The notes below the pieces were generated by a model. It had not been told where the DNA came from and did no database searches. It saw only the letters and a program-made list of their open reading frames with translations. Below, piece after piece: positions 23,871-34,114 of a stretch of DNA of 64,000 nucleotides. The position numbers were made by a program, and so were the translations under genes. Within the stretch, counting starts at the first letter, position 1; each line of letters begins with the position of its first letter. Source of the DNA: Flavobacterium supellecticarium (GTDB lineage: Bacteria > Bacteroidota > Bacteroidia > Flavobacteriales > Flavobacteriaceae); contig NZ_SSNZ01000010.1 of assembly GCF_004801375.1 (NCBI RefSeq), positions 84,630-148,629 on the forward strand, given 5' to 3'.

Positions 23871-24701
23871 ATGAAAAAGATACTTTTCCCTACCGATTTT
23901 TCAGAAACAGCCAACAATGCATTTGTGTACGCCTTAAAATTTGCTAACAAACTACAGGCGGAAGTACTCGTTTTGCATGTTTATGATTTACCACCGATTT
24001 CCTATGAAGGACACGCAACGGCCATAGTGGAGGTTTTTGAAACAATAGAACTCGACAAATTTGAAAATTTTAAAGATCAGATTCCGTATTTGCGAAAAAT
24101 TGCAGTGGATAACGATCTGGAATATATCAAAATGAACCATATCCTGATGCAGGGTGACCTGATTCACTCGATTAAAGAAGTCGTTAAAGACGAAACAATC
24201 GATTTGGTAGTGATGGGAACTACCGGTGCGTCCGGATGGCAGGAAACCTTTTTCGGTTCCAACACCGGAAGTGCGATTACCAATGTTCATAAAAATATAC
24301 TGAGTGTACCAAACGAAGCCAAATTTGATGTGATCCGGAATATTGCCTTTACAACACGATTCCGCGATCAGGACAAAAAAGCACTGTATGAAGTGATTCA
24401 GTTTGCCAAAATGTTTAACGCGAAAATTAAATGCCTGGCAGTAAAGACCAAAAATTTTGAAGGAGATGATGAAGAAATTATTGCCTGGAAAAAAGAATTC
24501 GAAAAACAGCCGGTGGAGTTTTTTATCGTTCCCGACGACGATGTAAAACAAACCATTTACGACTTCCTGGATAACCAGCACATCGATATTCTGGCAATGG
24601 TTACCTACAAACGTTCCTTCTTTGAAGAATTGTTCAAACAGAGTTTGACTCAGAAATTGTCGTATCATTCTAAAATTCCGATTCTGGTATTGCATGAATA
24701 A
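23871..24701 (+). CDS. Universal stress protein, two Usp domains
   Basis: 276 residues made of two Usp domains (about 1-140 and 150-276). The first starts MKKILFPTDFSETANNA and ends with the nucleotide-binding pattern VMGTTGASGWQETFFGSNTGSAI, a G-x2-G-x9-G-S/T type loop; the second lacks a complete loop and ends SYHSKIPILVLHE. Such tandem proteins bind ATP or other nucleotides and help stress survival; no catalytic role can be read. Cytoplasmic. Transcribed alone, divergent from mnmE. Confidence 0.9.
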   Translation: MKKILFPTDFSETANNAFVYALKFANKLQAEVLVLHVYDLPPISYEGHATAIVEVFETIELDKFENFKDQIPYLRKIAVDNDLEYIKMNHILMQGDLIHSIKEVVKDETIDLVVMGTTGASGWQETFFGSNTGSAITNVHKNILSVPNEAKFDVIRNIAFTTRFRDQDKKALYEVIQFAKMFNAKIKCLAVKTKNFEGDDEEIIAWKKEFEKQPVEFFIVPDDDVKQTIYDFLDNQHIDILAMVTYKRSFFEELFKQSLTQKLSYHSKIPILVLHE

Positions 24702-24782
24702 TGGCACTTACAATGGCCGGAATAATGTAATTATCGGATAAATTGTACAATGATGAAGTAAAACGACTAGGATTAATTGGAT

Positions 24783-25007
24783 ATGGGAAATTTAGAAATT
24801 AAAAATGAGCTTCACAGAATCATCGATACGAGTGATGCCAATTCGGCAAGTGATTTTTTTATGTTGGTAACCGACTATATGGCGCAAACTGAAAAATGCA
24901 TCATTACCGTTGCAGAAGAAAATATTAGCGATGCCAAAATCAATTGCCATCAGTATTTAAAAGACATTGTATCCGGCTGGGAAGGCTGGTCAAATCTGTT
25001 CTTTTAA
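24783..25007 (+). CDS. Small hypothetical protein
   Basis: 74 residues from ATG 24783 (an ATG two codons earlier is possible). Helical and acidic with a Trp pair near the end (VSGWEGWSNLFF). No family recognised. It is supported by its own terminator immediately after and by codon use like its neighbours. It lies 81 bases after the Usp gene and could be co-transcribed with it. Confidence 0.55.
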   Translation: MGNLEIKNELHRIIDTSDANSASDFFMLVTDYMAQTEKCIITVAEENISDAKINCHQYLKDIVSGWEGWSNLFF

Positions 25008-25034
25008 AGAATAACGAGTATAAACCCAATAATT

Positions 25035-25068
25035 AAAGGACTTTCTGAAATCAGAGAGTCCTTTTTTA
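25035..25068 (+). terminator. Terminator
   Basis: Stem AAAGGACTTTCTGA / TCAGAGAGTCCTTT with one G-T pair, a short loop and a T-tract, 28 bases after the small gene. Confidence 0.8.
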
Positions 25069-25124
25069 TTGCCCTTTTACAGCAAACAGGTATTTTGTAT
25101 TTTTGAAAACTTAAATCCGACTTT

Positions 25125-26423
25125 TTGAGAACAACGATACTAAAAAAAATACCCGATCCGATTGCTTTTAAAGAAAAACTCTTGTTTTGGGCACAACAAT
25201 TCCGGGAAATCGCATGGCTCGACAGTAACGAATATCCGCAGCACTATGGCAGTTATGACGTTTTACTGGCCGTAGATGCTTTTACCGCAATTCAAACCGA
25301 TACTAAAAATGCTTTCGACGATCTGAATCAGTACCAATCGCAGGCAAAAGACTGGCTTTTTGGCTATTTGTCCTATGATCTGAAAAACGATACGGAAATC
25401 TTACAATCGGAGAATTATGACGGTTTGGAATTTCCGGATTTGTTCTTTTTTCAGCCTAAAAAGATAATTCTGTTAAAAGGTGATAAAGTGGAATTACACT
25501 ATTTGGTGATGTGTGATGATGAAATGGAAAGTGACTGGAATGAAATACTATCACAACAAATACCGGTTATCGAAATAGCAGATTCCATTCGCATTCAACA
25601 ACGTATTAGTAAGTCGGAATACCTGTTTAAAGTCGGCAAAATGTTGGAGTATATTCATCGTGGCGATTGCTACGAAGCCAACTTTTGTATGGAGTTTTTC
25701 GCAGAAAATGCCAAAATAAACCCGTATCAGGTTTACAAACAACTAAATGCAATTTCGGAACCGCCATTTGCGACTTTTTTCAAGCATAACAAACACTATT
25801 TATTATCGGCTTCTCCGGAGCGTTATTTGCGAAAAGAAGGTACCAAAATCATATCACAACCGATAAAAGGAACGGCAAAACGCCATAAAGACCTGGCAGA
25901 AGACAACCAAATCAAAGCCGCATTAGCCGAAAACCCAAAAGAGCGTTCCGAAAATATTATGATCGTTGACCTCGTTCGCAACGATTTGTCGCACACTGCC
26001 CAAAAAGGGAGTGTACAGGTTGAGGAATTGTGCGGCATTTATACTTTTAAACAGGTACATCAAATGATATCTACCGTAATATCGGAAGTAAAAGAAGGGA
26101 TTACACCGGTAGAAGTTATCAAAACAACCTTTCCGATGGGAAGTATGACCGGTGCGCCCAAAATAGCCGCTATGCAACGAATTGAAGAACTGGAAGAAAC
26201 CAAAAGAGGCCTATATAGCGGTGCGATGGGCTATTTTACCCCGGAAGGCGATTTCGATTTTAATGTGGTAATCCGTAGTATTCTATATAATGCGGCGACG
26301 CAATATGTCTCTTTTTCCGTAGGAAGCGCGATTACAGCCGCGGCTTTACCGGAACAGGAGTACGACGAATGTCTGTTAAAGGCCAAAGCCATGCGGGAAG
26401 TACTTGAAATAACAACGGGTTAA
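25125..26423 (+). CDS. pabB: Aminodeoxychorismate synthase component I
   Basis: Converts chorismate with ammonia to 4-amino-4-deoxychorismate on the way to folate. 432 residues with the chorismate-binding fold at the C-terminus: ISQPIKGTAKRH carries the PIKGT motif whose Lys marks PabB rather than TrpE (PIAGT), followed by IMIVDLVRNDL and FPMGSMTGAPK. No ATG is available near the expected N-terminus, so the start is a TTG at 25125 (encoding the initiator of MRTTILKKIPDP). A TATTTTTG -7-like element lies at 25098-25105. No pabA or pabC partner is adjacent. Confidence 0.92.
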   Translation: MRTTILKKIPDPIAFKEKLLFWAQQFREIAWLDSNEYPQHYGSYDVLLAVDAFTAIQTDTKNAFDDLNQYQSQAKDWLFGYLSYDLKNDTEILQSENYDGLEFPDLFFFQPKKIILLKGDKVELHYLVMCDDEMESDWNEILSQQIPVIEIADSIRIQQRISKSEYLFKVGKMLEYIHRGDCYEANFCMEFFAENAKINPYQVYKQLNAISEPPFATFFKHNKHYLLSASPERYLRKEGTKIISQPIKGTAKRHKDLAEDNQIKAALAENPKERSENIMIVDLVRNDLSHTAQKGSVQVEELCGIYTFKQVHQMISTVISEVKEGITPVEVIKTTFPMGSMTGAPKIAAMQRIEELEETKRGLYSGAMGYFTPEGDFDFNVVIRSILYNAATQYVSFSVGSAITAAALPEQEYDECLLKAKAMREVLEITTG

Positions 26424-26476
26424 TGTACATTTTGTAAATTTGTATCACATCTGAATAGGACAGAACTTAAATAAAA

Positions 26477-27790
26477 ATGCGACAACAGTTACAGCAACAC
26501 CTCAACGACAATTTTGCTTTCCTCCAAGGAAAACAATTGCTACTCGCTATCAGTGGTGGTATCGATAGTATGGTGTTGTTAGAATTGTTTCGAAATTTAC
26601 CCTATACGATTGCCGTAGCGCATTGTAATTTTGGTCTTCGTGCTGCTGAAAGCGATGGCGATGAAGACTTTGTAAAACAATGGTGTGCCAAAAATAACAT
26701 CCGTTTTTTTACAACCCGTTTTGCGACTCAGGAATATGCCGAAACCGAAAAATGCTCCATACAACTGGCCGCACGGGAATTGCGCTACAACTGGTTTTCC
26801 GCATTATTGGAAAACGAAGGTTTTGATTATTTGCTAACGGCGCATCATCTCGATGATACGTTGGAAACCTTTTTGATTAACCTTACCCGCGGAACCGGAT
26901 TGGATGGGTTAACCGGAATTCCGGCACAAAACGGTACCGTTATCCGACCTTTATTGCCGTTTGGACGCGATGAAATCGAAGCCTATGCCGTGGCTAATTC
27001 CATTGCATGGCGAGAAGATAGTAGCAATGCATCCGATAAGTACCTGCGAAATCGCATACGCCATCAGGTCGTTCCGATTTTAAAAGAATTGAATCCGAAT
27101 TTTTTAAACGGTTTTCAGGATACGCTCGTACATCTGCAACAAACGGAATCGTTGGTACAGGATGCCGTTACGGAATTATATTCGAAAATAGTAACCGAAA
27201 AAGAAGAGCAGTTGCATATCGCGATTGAAAAGCTCAAACTGATCCCCAATTATAAAGCCTATTTGTACCAATGGTTAAAACCCTACGGGTTTACGGCCTG
27301 GGACGATATTTATAATCTGATCAATGCTCAGTCGGGGAAACAGGTGTTCTCCGAAAACTACCGACTCTTAAAAGATCGTGACTATTTACTGTTGGAAAAG
27401 CAACAGGTACATAGGACGCAATCGATCGAAATAACCGAAAATCAGGAAGTAACATTAGAGCAGGGACGGTTAACGCTATACTCCGTAACAAATGTTACAG
27501 AAGACCGGGGCGGTAAGGTTATCTTTGTTGATAAAGATAAGTTAAAATTACCACTGATCTTACGAAAATGGAAAGAAGGTGATTACTTTTACCCATCCGG
27601 AATGACAGGCCGAAAAAAAATCAGTAAATACTTTAAAGACGAAAAGTTTTCGCTGATCGATAAAGAAAATTGCTGGCTGTTGTGTTCTGGGGATGAAATC
27701 GTATGGGTAGTAGGAAAACGCTCCGACCGCCGGTTTGAAATTGAACAAGAAACCAATAACATTATAAAAATAGAATTACAGCTTTTGTAA
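26477..27790 (+). CDS. tilS: tRNA(Ile)-lysidine synthase
   Basis: Attaches lysine to C34 of tRNA-Ile(CAU), changing its codon reading from AUG to AUA; essential in most bacteria. 437 residues: N-terminal PP-loop ATPase domain with AISGGIDSMVL (Ser26 to Ser31), HCNFGLR and LTAHHLDDTLETFLI, then the TilS linker and the C-terminal domain (from about 350, LRKWKEGDYFYPSG). Single gene between pabB and dsbD, on the same strand as both. Length is normal. Confidence 0.95.
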   Translation: MRQQLQQHLNDNFAFLQGKQLLLAISGGIDSMVLLELFRNLPYTIAVAHCNFGLRAAESDGDEDFVKQWCAKNNIRFFTTRFATQEYAETEKCSIQLAARELRYNWFSALLENEGFDYLLTAHHLDDTLETFLINLTRGTGLDGLTGIPAQNGTVIRPLLPFGRDEIEAYAVANSIAWREDSSNASDKYLRNRIRHQVVPILKELNPNFLNGFQDTLVHLQQTESLVQDAVTELYSKIVTEKEEQLHIAIEKLKLIPNYKAYLYQWLKPYGFTAWDDIYNLINAQSGKQVFSENYRLLKDRDYLLLEKQQVHRTQSIEITENQEVTLEQGRLTLYSVTNVTEDRGGKVIFVDKDKLKLPLILRKWKEGDYFYPSGMTGRKKISKYFKDEKFSLIDKENCWLLCSGDEIVWVVGKRSDRRFEIEQETNNIIKIELQLL

Positions 27791-27810
27791 TTCGATGACC
27801 AATACAGTAC

Positions 27811-29820
27811 ATGAAAAAGTTAAATGCCCTATTATTTCTGTTTTTTGCTTTTATAAGCACGCAGGCCCAAATGCTGGATCCTGTAAAATGGAAAACTTCC
27901 GTAGAAAAAAAATCCGATAACGAAGTAGTTTTAGTATTCGAAGCCACAATAGACAACGAATGGCATATGTATTCCCAGTTTACGCCCGAAGGTGGTGTCA
28001 TACCAACGGAATTTACCTATAAAGACCAGAAAGGAAATTTCGAACTGGTTGGAAAAACCAAAGAAAGTGAATATAAAAAGGTTTTCAATGATGTTTTTGA
28101 AGTCGACGAATACTATTTTGCCAACAAAGCACGGTTCACGCAAACGGTTAAGGTAACCAATCCAAACCTAAAAGCGCTTAAAGTAGCGATTTCGTATCAG
28201 GTGTGTAAAGAAGCGTGTATCCAACAGGATAAAGTATTCGATTTTACACTTCCGGCGTTAAAAATAGAGGCTTCCGAAGTAGTTCCGACAACTACGGGCG
28301 ATTCGGCATCGGTAGCACCTGCGGCTGACAGTACTAATTTTGTGACGGCAGGAACAACAACGTCAACCACACAACCGGTTGGTAAAAAAGAAGAACAAAA
28401 AGGATTGTTTACGATCTTTATCATTGCGTTTCTCTCCGGGTTTGCCGCTTTGTTAACACCATGTGTTTTCCCGATGATTCCAATGACGGTAAGTTTCTTT
28501 ACCAAACAAAGTAAAAACAGAGCGCAGGGAATCCGTAATGCGGTGTTCTATGGTGCTTCCATCATTATAATCTATGTACTATTAGGATCCTTTGTAACCG
28601 CTGTTTTTGGAGCCGATGCGCTAAATGCATTGTCCACAAACGTATGGTTTAACATTATTTTCTTTGTACTATTAGTTGTATTCGCATCATCATTCTTAGG
28701 GGCATTCGAAATTATGCTACCCAATTCATGGGCGAATAAAGTAGACCGTCAGGCGGATAGAGGCGGAATCATCGGAATATTGTTTATGGCTTTGGCACTG
28801 GCAATTGTTTCCTTCTCTTGTACCGGTCCGATTGTAGGAACCTTATTGGTAGAAGCGGCTTCTAAAGGTGGTATTGCGCCAATCGTGGGAATGCTAGGGT
28901 TTTCAACGGCATTGGCGTTGCCGTTTATGTTGTTTGCCATGTTCCCGGGCTGGTTAAATTCGTTACCAAAATCCGGTGGATGGTTAAATACTGTAAAAGT
29001 ATTTTTAGGATTCCTGGAATTGGCTTTAGCTTTTAAATTCCTGTCAAATGCCGATTTGGTATTGCAAACACATTTATTAGAAAGAGAAATATTCCTGGCG
29101 ATCTGGATTGCGATTTTCGGAACCTTAGCGTTATACCTGTTTGGGAAGATTACCTTACCGCACGATAGTCCGCTATCACATATTTCCGTAGGACGATTGG
29201 GATTAGGACTTTTAGTGTTGTCTTTTACCATTTATATGATTCCGGGCTTATGGGGCGCGCCGTTAAAATTAATTTCCGGATTCCCGCCACCAATGACGTA
29301 TAGCGAAAGCCCGTATGGCGTAGGATATACCAAAGGAGGTGCTGCTGCTGCGACAGAAACGTTGCCGGACGGAGCCAAATTTGGACCTCATGATATTATA
29401 GCTTTTACCGATTATCAGAAAGGAATGGTGTATGCGAAATCGGTTAACAAACCCGTATTATTGGATTTTACCGGATTTGCCTGTGTCAACTGTCGTAAAA
29501 TGGAAGATTTCGTTTGGTCGAAACCGGAAATTATTTCGATCCTGAAAAAAGATGTGGTATTGATTTCATTATATGTAGACGACAAACGCGAATTACCAAA
29601 GCATGAGCAATATGTTTCCAAAGAAACCGGAAAAGAAATCGTAACGATAGGAAACAAATGGAGCGATTTCCAGATTACGCATTATAAAGCGAATGCACAA
29701 CCGTATTATATCATATTGGACAATCAGGAAAACCGATTGTCAGAACCGGTAGGCTATACGCCAGATGTAGAAGAATATAAAATCTGGTTGGAAACGGCCA
29801 TTGCAAAATATAAAAAGTAA
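27811..29820 (+). CDS. dsbD: Thiol:disulfide interchange protein DsbD
   Basis: Carries electrons from cytoplasmic thioredoxin across the inner membrane to periplasmic thiol proteins. 669 residues: signal peptide (1-19), N-terminal immunoglobulin-like domain with Cys pair in YQVCKEACIQQD, a Thr-rich linker (about 160-195), eight or so membrane segments with the Cys pair in TPCVFPM and SCTGPIV, and a C-terminal thioredoxin domain with ACVNCRKM. Starts 20 bases after tilS and is followed by a clear terminator. Confidence 0.93.
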   Translation: MKKLNALLFLFFAFISTQAQMLDPVKWKTSVEKKSDNEVVLVFEATIDNEWHMYSQFTPEGGVIPTEFTYKDQKGNFELVGKTKESEYKKVFNDVFEVDEYYFANKARFTQTVKVTNPNLKALKVAISYQVCKEACIQQDKVFDFTLPALKIEASEVVPTTTGDSASVAPAADSTNFVTAGTTTSTTQPVGKKEEQKGLFTIFIIAFLSGFAALLTPCVFPMIPMTVSFFTKQSKNRAQGIRNAVFYGASIIIIYVLLGSFVTAVFGADALNALSTNVWFNIIFFVLLVVFASSFLGAFEIMLPNSWANKVDRQADRGGIIGILFMALALAIVSFSCTGPIVGTLLVEAASKGGIAPIVGMLGFSTALALPFMLFAMFPGWLNSLPKSGGWLNTVKVFLGFLELALAFKFLSNADLVLQTHLLEREIFLAIWIAIFGTLALYLFGKITLPHDSPLSHISVGRLGLGLLVLSFTIYMIPGLWGAPLKLISGFPPPMTYSESPYGVGYTKGGAAAATETLPDGAKFGPHDIIAFTDYQKGMVYAKSVNKPVLLDFTGFACVNCRKMEDFVWSKPEIISILKKDVVLISLYVDDKRELPKHEQYVSKETGKEIVTIGNKWSDFQITHYKANAQPYYIILDNQENRLSEPVGYTPDVEEYKIWLETAIAKYKK

Positions 29821-29821
29821 C

Positions 29822-29851
29822 AAAAAACCTCCGCATTGCGGAGGTTTTTTT
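29822..29851. terminator. Bidirectional terminator between dsbD and the PH-domain gene
   Basis: Perfect 13-base stem AAAAAACCTCCGC / GCGGAGGTTTTTT with a tiny loop. Both genes converge on it; it overlaps the stop of the minus-strand gene. Confidence 0.9.
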
Positions 29852-30227
29852 ATTTTAGAATATGCTGACTTAAAATTTTATAAACCGCATTGATGTTATC
29901 GTTTTTACCGAACTGCTTTTTAATTGGAGCGGCTTCACCGGTAATCCAGATTTTCAAATCGGCATCCAGATCCATAAGACCGGCACTTTCTTTCGAAAAT
30001 TTCTTGATACTGGTATACGGTATCGATTGATAGTCTACTTTCGATCCGGTTAATCCCTGTTTGTCAACCAGGATCAGACGTTTGTTGGTAAAGACAAACA
30101 TATCACGAATCACTTTAAAAGCGATTTCAATATGTTCTCCGTCAATTAAAATAGGCTCAAATTCTTTGGCTATTTTTTCGGTGCTTACTTCAGAAGCATT
30201 GCCCATGATGGCGTTAAATAATCCCAT
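29850..30227 (-). CDS. PH domain-containing protein
   Basis: 125 residues from MGLFNAIMGNASE; the frame is open nine codons further upstream, but this ATG gives the family N-terminus. The whole protein is a bacterial PH-like domain (bPH_1): FVFTNKRLILVDKQGLTG, then YTSIKKFS and LKIWITG. Such domains are found in many bacteria; the ligand is unknown. Soluble, no signal peptide, single gene. Confidence 0.85.
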   Translation of the reverse strand: MGLFNAIMGNASEVSTEKIAKEFEPILIDGEHIEIAFKVIRDMFVFTNKRLILVDKQGLTGSKVDYQSIPYTSIKKFSKESAGLMDLDADLKIWITGEAAPIKKQFGKNDNINAVYKILSQHILK

Positions 30228-30461
30228 AATTATGTTTGAATAAAAACAGGCCAAAAGTAGAAATTTGGTTTGATGTTTTTACTTTTTTGTAAAAAATCTT
30301 TACGGATTTAGTTGATAGAATATTTTGAGTCCTGAAATCAGTAATAAAGAAATTATGGACATTCGTATCGGATAGAAATCGAAATAAGGAAAATACTAGT
30401 ATTTTTAATTTATATATTGATCAATGAATACTTTGTTTTTATTTTTTCTAAAAATGTAACA

Positions 30462-31148
30462 ATGAAGAAAATAATTTTATTTTTCGGATTAGTTGGAACA
30501 CTAGTTTCCGGGATGGCGCAGGAGCAATCTATAAAAACGTTGGCGCAGGAACTCCGAATCATCGGAGCGAACGATCAGAAAGATCGCGCGCAAATTGAAT
30601 ATATTCAAAATAAATACGGTAGCCAATCGCCCGAAATGAATGCCTTATGGAAATCGATAGGAACAAACGATTCGATCAATATTATAAAAGTCAGTGCCAT
30701 TTTGGATCGTTATGGCTGGTTAGGCCCGGACGAAGTGGGAGAGGAGGAAAACCGAATCTTGTTTTTGGTTGTTCAGCACGCCGATTTGCCGGTTCAGGAA
30801 AAATACTTACCGATGCTGCGAAAAGCGGTCAAGGATCAAAAAGCGAAAAGTAGCCATCTCGCTTTATTGGAAGACCGTGTGGCTTTACGACAGGGGAAAA
30901 AACAAATCTACGGTTCCCAGATTGCATGGGATATGAAAAATAACCGCAATTATATTTTGCCGTTGGAAGATCCGGACAATGTAGACAAACGCCGGGCAAA
31001 AATGGGACTTCCACCTTTAACGGACTATATTGCCTATTGGAATATGAAATGGGATCCGGAACAGTATAAAAAAGAATTACCGGAAATTGAAAAAATGCAA
31101 CAATCAAAAAAGAAATTATCAGTTAAGCTGCTGAAAATGAGGTTTTAA
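30462..31148 (+). CDS. DUF6624-like secreted or lipid-free periplasmic protein
   Basis: 228 residues from MKKIILFFGLVGTLVSGMAQ, which is a signal peptide cleaved after about residue 20; an upstream in-frame start at 30417 would spoil it. The mature part is helical with QKDRAQIEYIQNKYG, VSAILDRYGWLGPDEVG, FLVVQHAD and LLEDRVALRQGKKQIYGSQI, the pattern of DUF6624, a family of unknown function common in Bacteroidota. Single gene. No catalytic motif is certain. Confidence 0.8.
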   Translation: MKKIILFFGLVGTLVSGMAQEQSIKTLAQELRIIGANDQKDRAQIEYIQNKYGSQSPEMNALWKSIGTNDSINIIKVSAILDRYGWLGPDEVGEEENRILFLVVQHADLPVQEKYLPMLRKAVKDQKAKSSHLALLEDRVALRQGKKQIYGSQIAWDMKNNRNYILPLEDPDNVDKRRAKMGLPPLTDYIAYWNMKWDPEQYKKELPEIEKMQQSKKKLSVKLLKMRF

Positions 31149-31190
31149 TTTTAATAAAAAAGCCGTATCTTTAAAACTATACTCTACGCC

Positions 31191-32726
31191 ATGTTAGTAA
31201 AAGTTTTTGGAAGCGCTGTTTTTGGAGTGGAAGCCACTACAATCACTATTGAAGTCAATATCGATAAAGGAATCGGGTACCATTTGGTTGGATTACCGGA
31301 TAATGCGATCAAGGAAAGCAGCTACCGTATCGCAGCGGCACTTAAAAACAACGGCTATCAACTACCCGGAAAAAAGATTGTGATCAATATGGCACCGGCC
31401 GATTTGCGTAAAGAAGGATCGGCTTACGATTTACCCATTGCGATTGGAATATTGGCTGCATCCGGTCAGATTAACCCCGAAAATACGGATCGTTTTATGA
31501 TAATGGGTGAATTGTCTCTCGATGGGAGCCTTTTGCCTATTAAAGGCGCGTTACCCATCGCAATCAAAGCCCGGGAAGAAGGATTTGAAGGATTGATTGT
31601 TCCAAAAGAAAATGCCCGTGAAGCCGCAGTAGTTGAAGGAATAACGGTTTACGGTATTTCAAACGTAACCGAAATCATCGATTTTTTTAAAGGCATTGCC
31701 GCACCAGAACCGGAAACGGTCGACTTTGAAAAAGAGTTCGGTCCGTTATCGGATTGTTCCGAATTTGATTTTGCCGATGTCAAAGGTCAGGAAAGTATTA
31801 AAAGATGTCTGGAAATTGCCGCTGCCGGTGGTCATAATATTATATTGATCGGTCCGCCAGGTTCGGGAAAGACCATGCTGGCCAAGCGATTCCCGGGGAT
31901 TTTACCGCCTATGACAATGCAGGAAGCGTTGGAAACCACCAAAATCCACAGTGTCGCCGGAAAGATTAAAGAAAGCGGATTGATTCGGCAACGACCATTC
32001 CGGTCACCGCATCATACGGCTTCTTCCGTTTCGCTGGTTGGCGGCGGCAGTTATCCGCAACCGGGTGAAATTTCACTGGCGCATAATGGTGTTTTATTTC
32101 TGGACGAATTACCCGAATTTAAAAGAGAAGTCCTCGAAGTGTTGCGACAACCGTTGGAAGATCGTGAAGTGACCATCTCAAGGGCGAAATTTACCATAAC
32201 CTATCCGGCTTCCTTTATGTTGGTGGCGAGTATGAATCCCAGTCCCGGTGGTTATTTTAGCAGTCCCGATGCGCCAATTGCCTCTTCACCGATGGAAATG
32301 CAACGGTATTTGGGAAAACTGTCCGGTCCGTTATTGGATCGAATCGATATCCATGTAGAAGTGAATCCGGTACCGTTTGAAAAATTATCGGATATGCAAC
32401 CCGGAGAAAGCAGTGTGATCATACGGAAACGCGTCACAGCTGCCCGACAAGTACAAAACCGACGCTTTGAACATCAGAAAAACATCCATTACAATGCCCA
32501 AATGACTACCCGCCAGATTCGGGAGTATTGTATTTTGGACGATCAGGCGTTGCAATTACTAAAAAGCGCGATGGAACGCCTGAATTTATCAGCGCGTGCC
32601 TACGATCGGATTTTAAAAGTCGCCCGTACCATTGCCGATTTGGAGGCTTCGGAATCGGTACTTCCGGTTCATATTGCCGAAGCCATACAATACCGTAGCC
32701 TCGATCGGGAAGGTTGGCTTGGATAA
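31191..32726 (+). CDS. YifB/ComM-type Mg-chelatase-like AAA+ ATPase
   Basis: 511 residues: N-terminal Lon-protease-like domain (about 1-165, MLVKVFGSAVFGVEATTI), AAA+ module with Walker A GPPGSGKTMLAKRF and Walker B LFLDELPEF, and a C-terminal Mg-chelatase subdomain. ComM is a hexameric helicase that drives branch migration in natural transformation; orthologues exist in non-competent species too. The stop codon directly abuts the stop of the convergent moaCB gene with no gap. Confidence 0.93.
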   Translation: MLVKVFGSAVFGVEATTITIEVNIDKGIGYHLVGLPDNAIKESSYRIAAALKNNGYQLPGKKIVINMAPADLRKEGSAYDLPIAIGILAASGQINPENTDRFMIMGELSLDGSLLPIKGALPIAIKAREEGFEGLIVPKENAREAAVVEGITVYGISNVTEIIDFFKGIAAPEPETVDFEKEFGPLSDCSEFDFADVKGQESIKRCLEIAAAGGHNIILIGPPGSGKTMLAKRFPGILPPMTMQEALETTKIHSVAGKIKESGLIRQRPFRSPHHTASSVSLVGGGSYPQPGEISLAHNGVLFLDELPEFKREVLEVLRQPLEDREVTISRAKFTITYPASFMLVASMNPSPGGYFSSPDAPIASSPMEMQRYLGKLSGPLLDRIDIHVEVNPVPFEKLSDMQPGESSVIIRKRVTAARQVQNRRFEHQKNIHYNAQMTTRQIREYCILDDQALQLLKSAMERLNLSARAYDRILKVARTIADLEASESVLPVHIAEAIQYRSLDREGWLG

Positions 32727-33635
32727 TTAATGTTTCCCGGAATGTATCATTTTAAAAAGATGCAATACGTGTGGAAACAGCGCATCCATCGACTCTTTGG
32801 CACCTTTTGTAGAGCCGGGTAAGCAAATGATCAGCGTATCACCGATCAGACCGGCCAGACTTCGTGACAAGATGGAATACGGCATTCGATTTTGTCCGTA
32901 TTGCCGCAGGTATTCTCCGATACCCGGTATTTCCCGATCCAACATCGGCCGAATGGCTTCCGGAGTGAAATCCCTTTTGGATAATCCCGTACCACCGGTT
33001 AGTAGAATCAGCTCAATATTTTCCGTGAGATACTGCTTGATCTTGCTTTGTATGGAATCGACACCGTCGGGAATAATGGTATAATTCCGGATCGTTACCG
33101 GATGTGCTGCTAGTTTTTCGATAATAGCCTTGCCGGAACTATCTTCTTTTTGGCCTTTACTAATGGAATCCGAACAGACCACCACCGCTGTGACAATCGG
33201 ATTTTCAAAAAACTCGCTGTACTTGGATTTACCGCCTGTTTTCTGTAATAACCGTATACTTCGAATTTCGATTTCAGAATCGATAGGCTTTAGCATATCA
33301 TAAAAAGTAAGTGCTACAACCGATGCGGCATGCATGGCCTCAACCTCAACCCCCGTTTTATAAATCGTTTTAACAGTAACTTGTATTGTAATTTCCAGAT
33401 CCTCGATAGCATACGAAATTCCGGTATATTCAATTGGGATCGGATGGCAATCGGGAATCATATCGGGTGTTTTTTTTGCGGCAAAAAGACCAGCTGCTTT
33501 GGCCATTTCAAAAACATCTCCTTTTGGAACAGTTTTATTCCGGATCGCATCAATTGTTTCGGTTTTACCTACTTTAACCACCGCCTGAGCAATGGCGGTT
33601 CGCAAGGTGTTATTTTTAGGCGTAATATCTACCAT
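32727..33635 (-). CDS. moaCB: Bifunctional MoaC / MogA-type molybdenum cofactor protein
   Basis: 302 residues, a fusion. The N-terminal part (about 1-150) is MoaC, cyclic pyranopterin monophosphate synthase, with [20 protein letters not shown] and [13 protein letters not shown]. The C-terminal part (about 155-302) is a MogA/MoaB molybdopterin adenylyltransferase with [17 protein letters not shown] and [18 protein letters not shown]. MoaC works with MoaA in the first step and MogA activates molybdopterin for metal insertion, so one polypeptide covers an early and a late step. Last gene of the nitrate reductase/cofactor gene train. Confidence 0.93.
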   Translation of the reverse strand: MVDITPKNNTLRTAIAQAVVKVGKTETIDAIRNKTVPKGDVFEMAKAAGLFAAKKTPDMIPDCHPIPIEYTGISYAIEDLEITIQVTVKTIYKTGVEVEAMHAASVVALTFYDMLKPIDSEIEIRSIRLLQKTGGKSKYSEFFENPIVTAVVVCSDSISKGQKEDSSGKAIIEKLAAHPVTIRNYTIIPDGVDSIQSKIKQYLTENIELILLTGGTGLSKRDFTPEAIRPMLDREIPGIGEYLRQYGQNRMPYSILSRSLAGLIGDTLIICLPGSTKGAKESMDALFPHVLHLFKMIHSGKH

Positions 33636-33655
33636 AGTGTATTTGGCTGCATTAA

Positions 33656-34114
33656 TTATGGTTGATCAATCTGACGATTAACTTTCCAGTGATGGGATTG
33701 GTCTTCAAAAATTTCTTTTCCCCAAATAGGAACCTCAGCTTTTATCCGTTCGACCAGTTCATTACAGGCTTGTATGGCTGCCTTTCGATGCTTGGATGAG
33801 GTAAAGACAAAAAAGCACAATTCTCCGGTATTAATCCGACCAAGACTGTGATAAACATGCATGCAAACCAAATCGTATCGGGCAAAAATAGCTTCCCGTA
33901 TTTCGGCTATTTTTTGCTCGGCCATTTCGGTATAGGCTGAAAATTCGATAGACGCTACAGTTTTGCCATTAATCGAATCATTTCGTACCTGTCCGAGAAA
34001 GATGGAATGCCCGCCAATATGGGTTTTATGCAGATGTCCGGCAATACTTTTCGCTACTGTTTCCGGTGAAATCGGACCTTCAATAAAGCTGTTTTTAAGT
34101 TGTTTGTTTTTCAT
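33656..34114 (-). CDS. moaE: Molybdopterin synthase catalytic subunit
   Basis: Transfers sulfur from the MoaD thiocarboxylate to cyclic pyranopterin monophosphate, making molybdopterin. 152 residues with [31 protein letters not shown] and the catalytic Lys stretch [16 protein letters not shown]. Overlaps the moeB gene upstream by 4 bases; translational coupling is likely. MoaD is encoded two genes upstream. Confidence 0.94.
   Translation of the reverse strand: MKNKQLKNSFIEGPISPETVAKSIAGHLHKTHIGGHSIFLGQVRNDSINGKTVASIEFSAYTEMAEQKIAEIREAIFARYDLVCMHVYHSLGRINTGELCFFVFTSSKHRKAAIQACNELVERIKAEVPIWGKEIFEDQSHHWKVNRQIDQP

Noticed and set aside
23988..24707. 239-residue frame antisense to the universal stress protein gene
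   Set aside because: Low-complexity Phe/Asn/His-rich translation typical of an antisense shadow; the plus-strand Usp product has clear family motifs.
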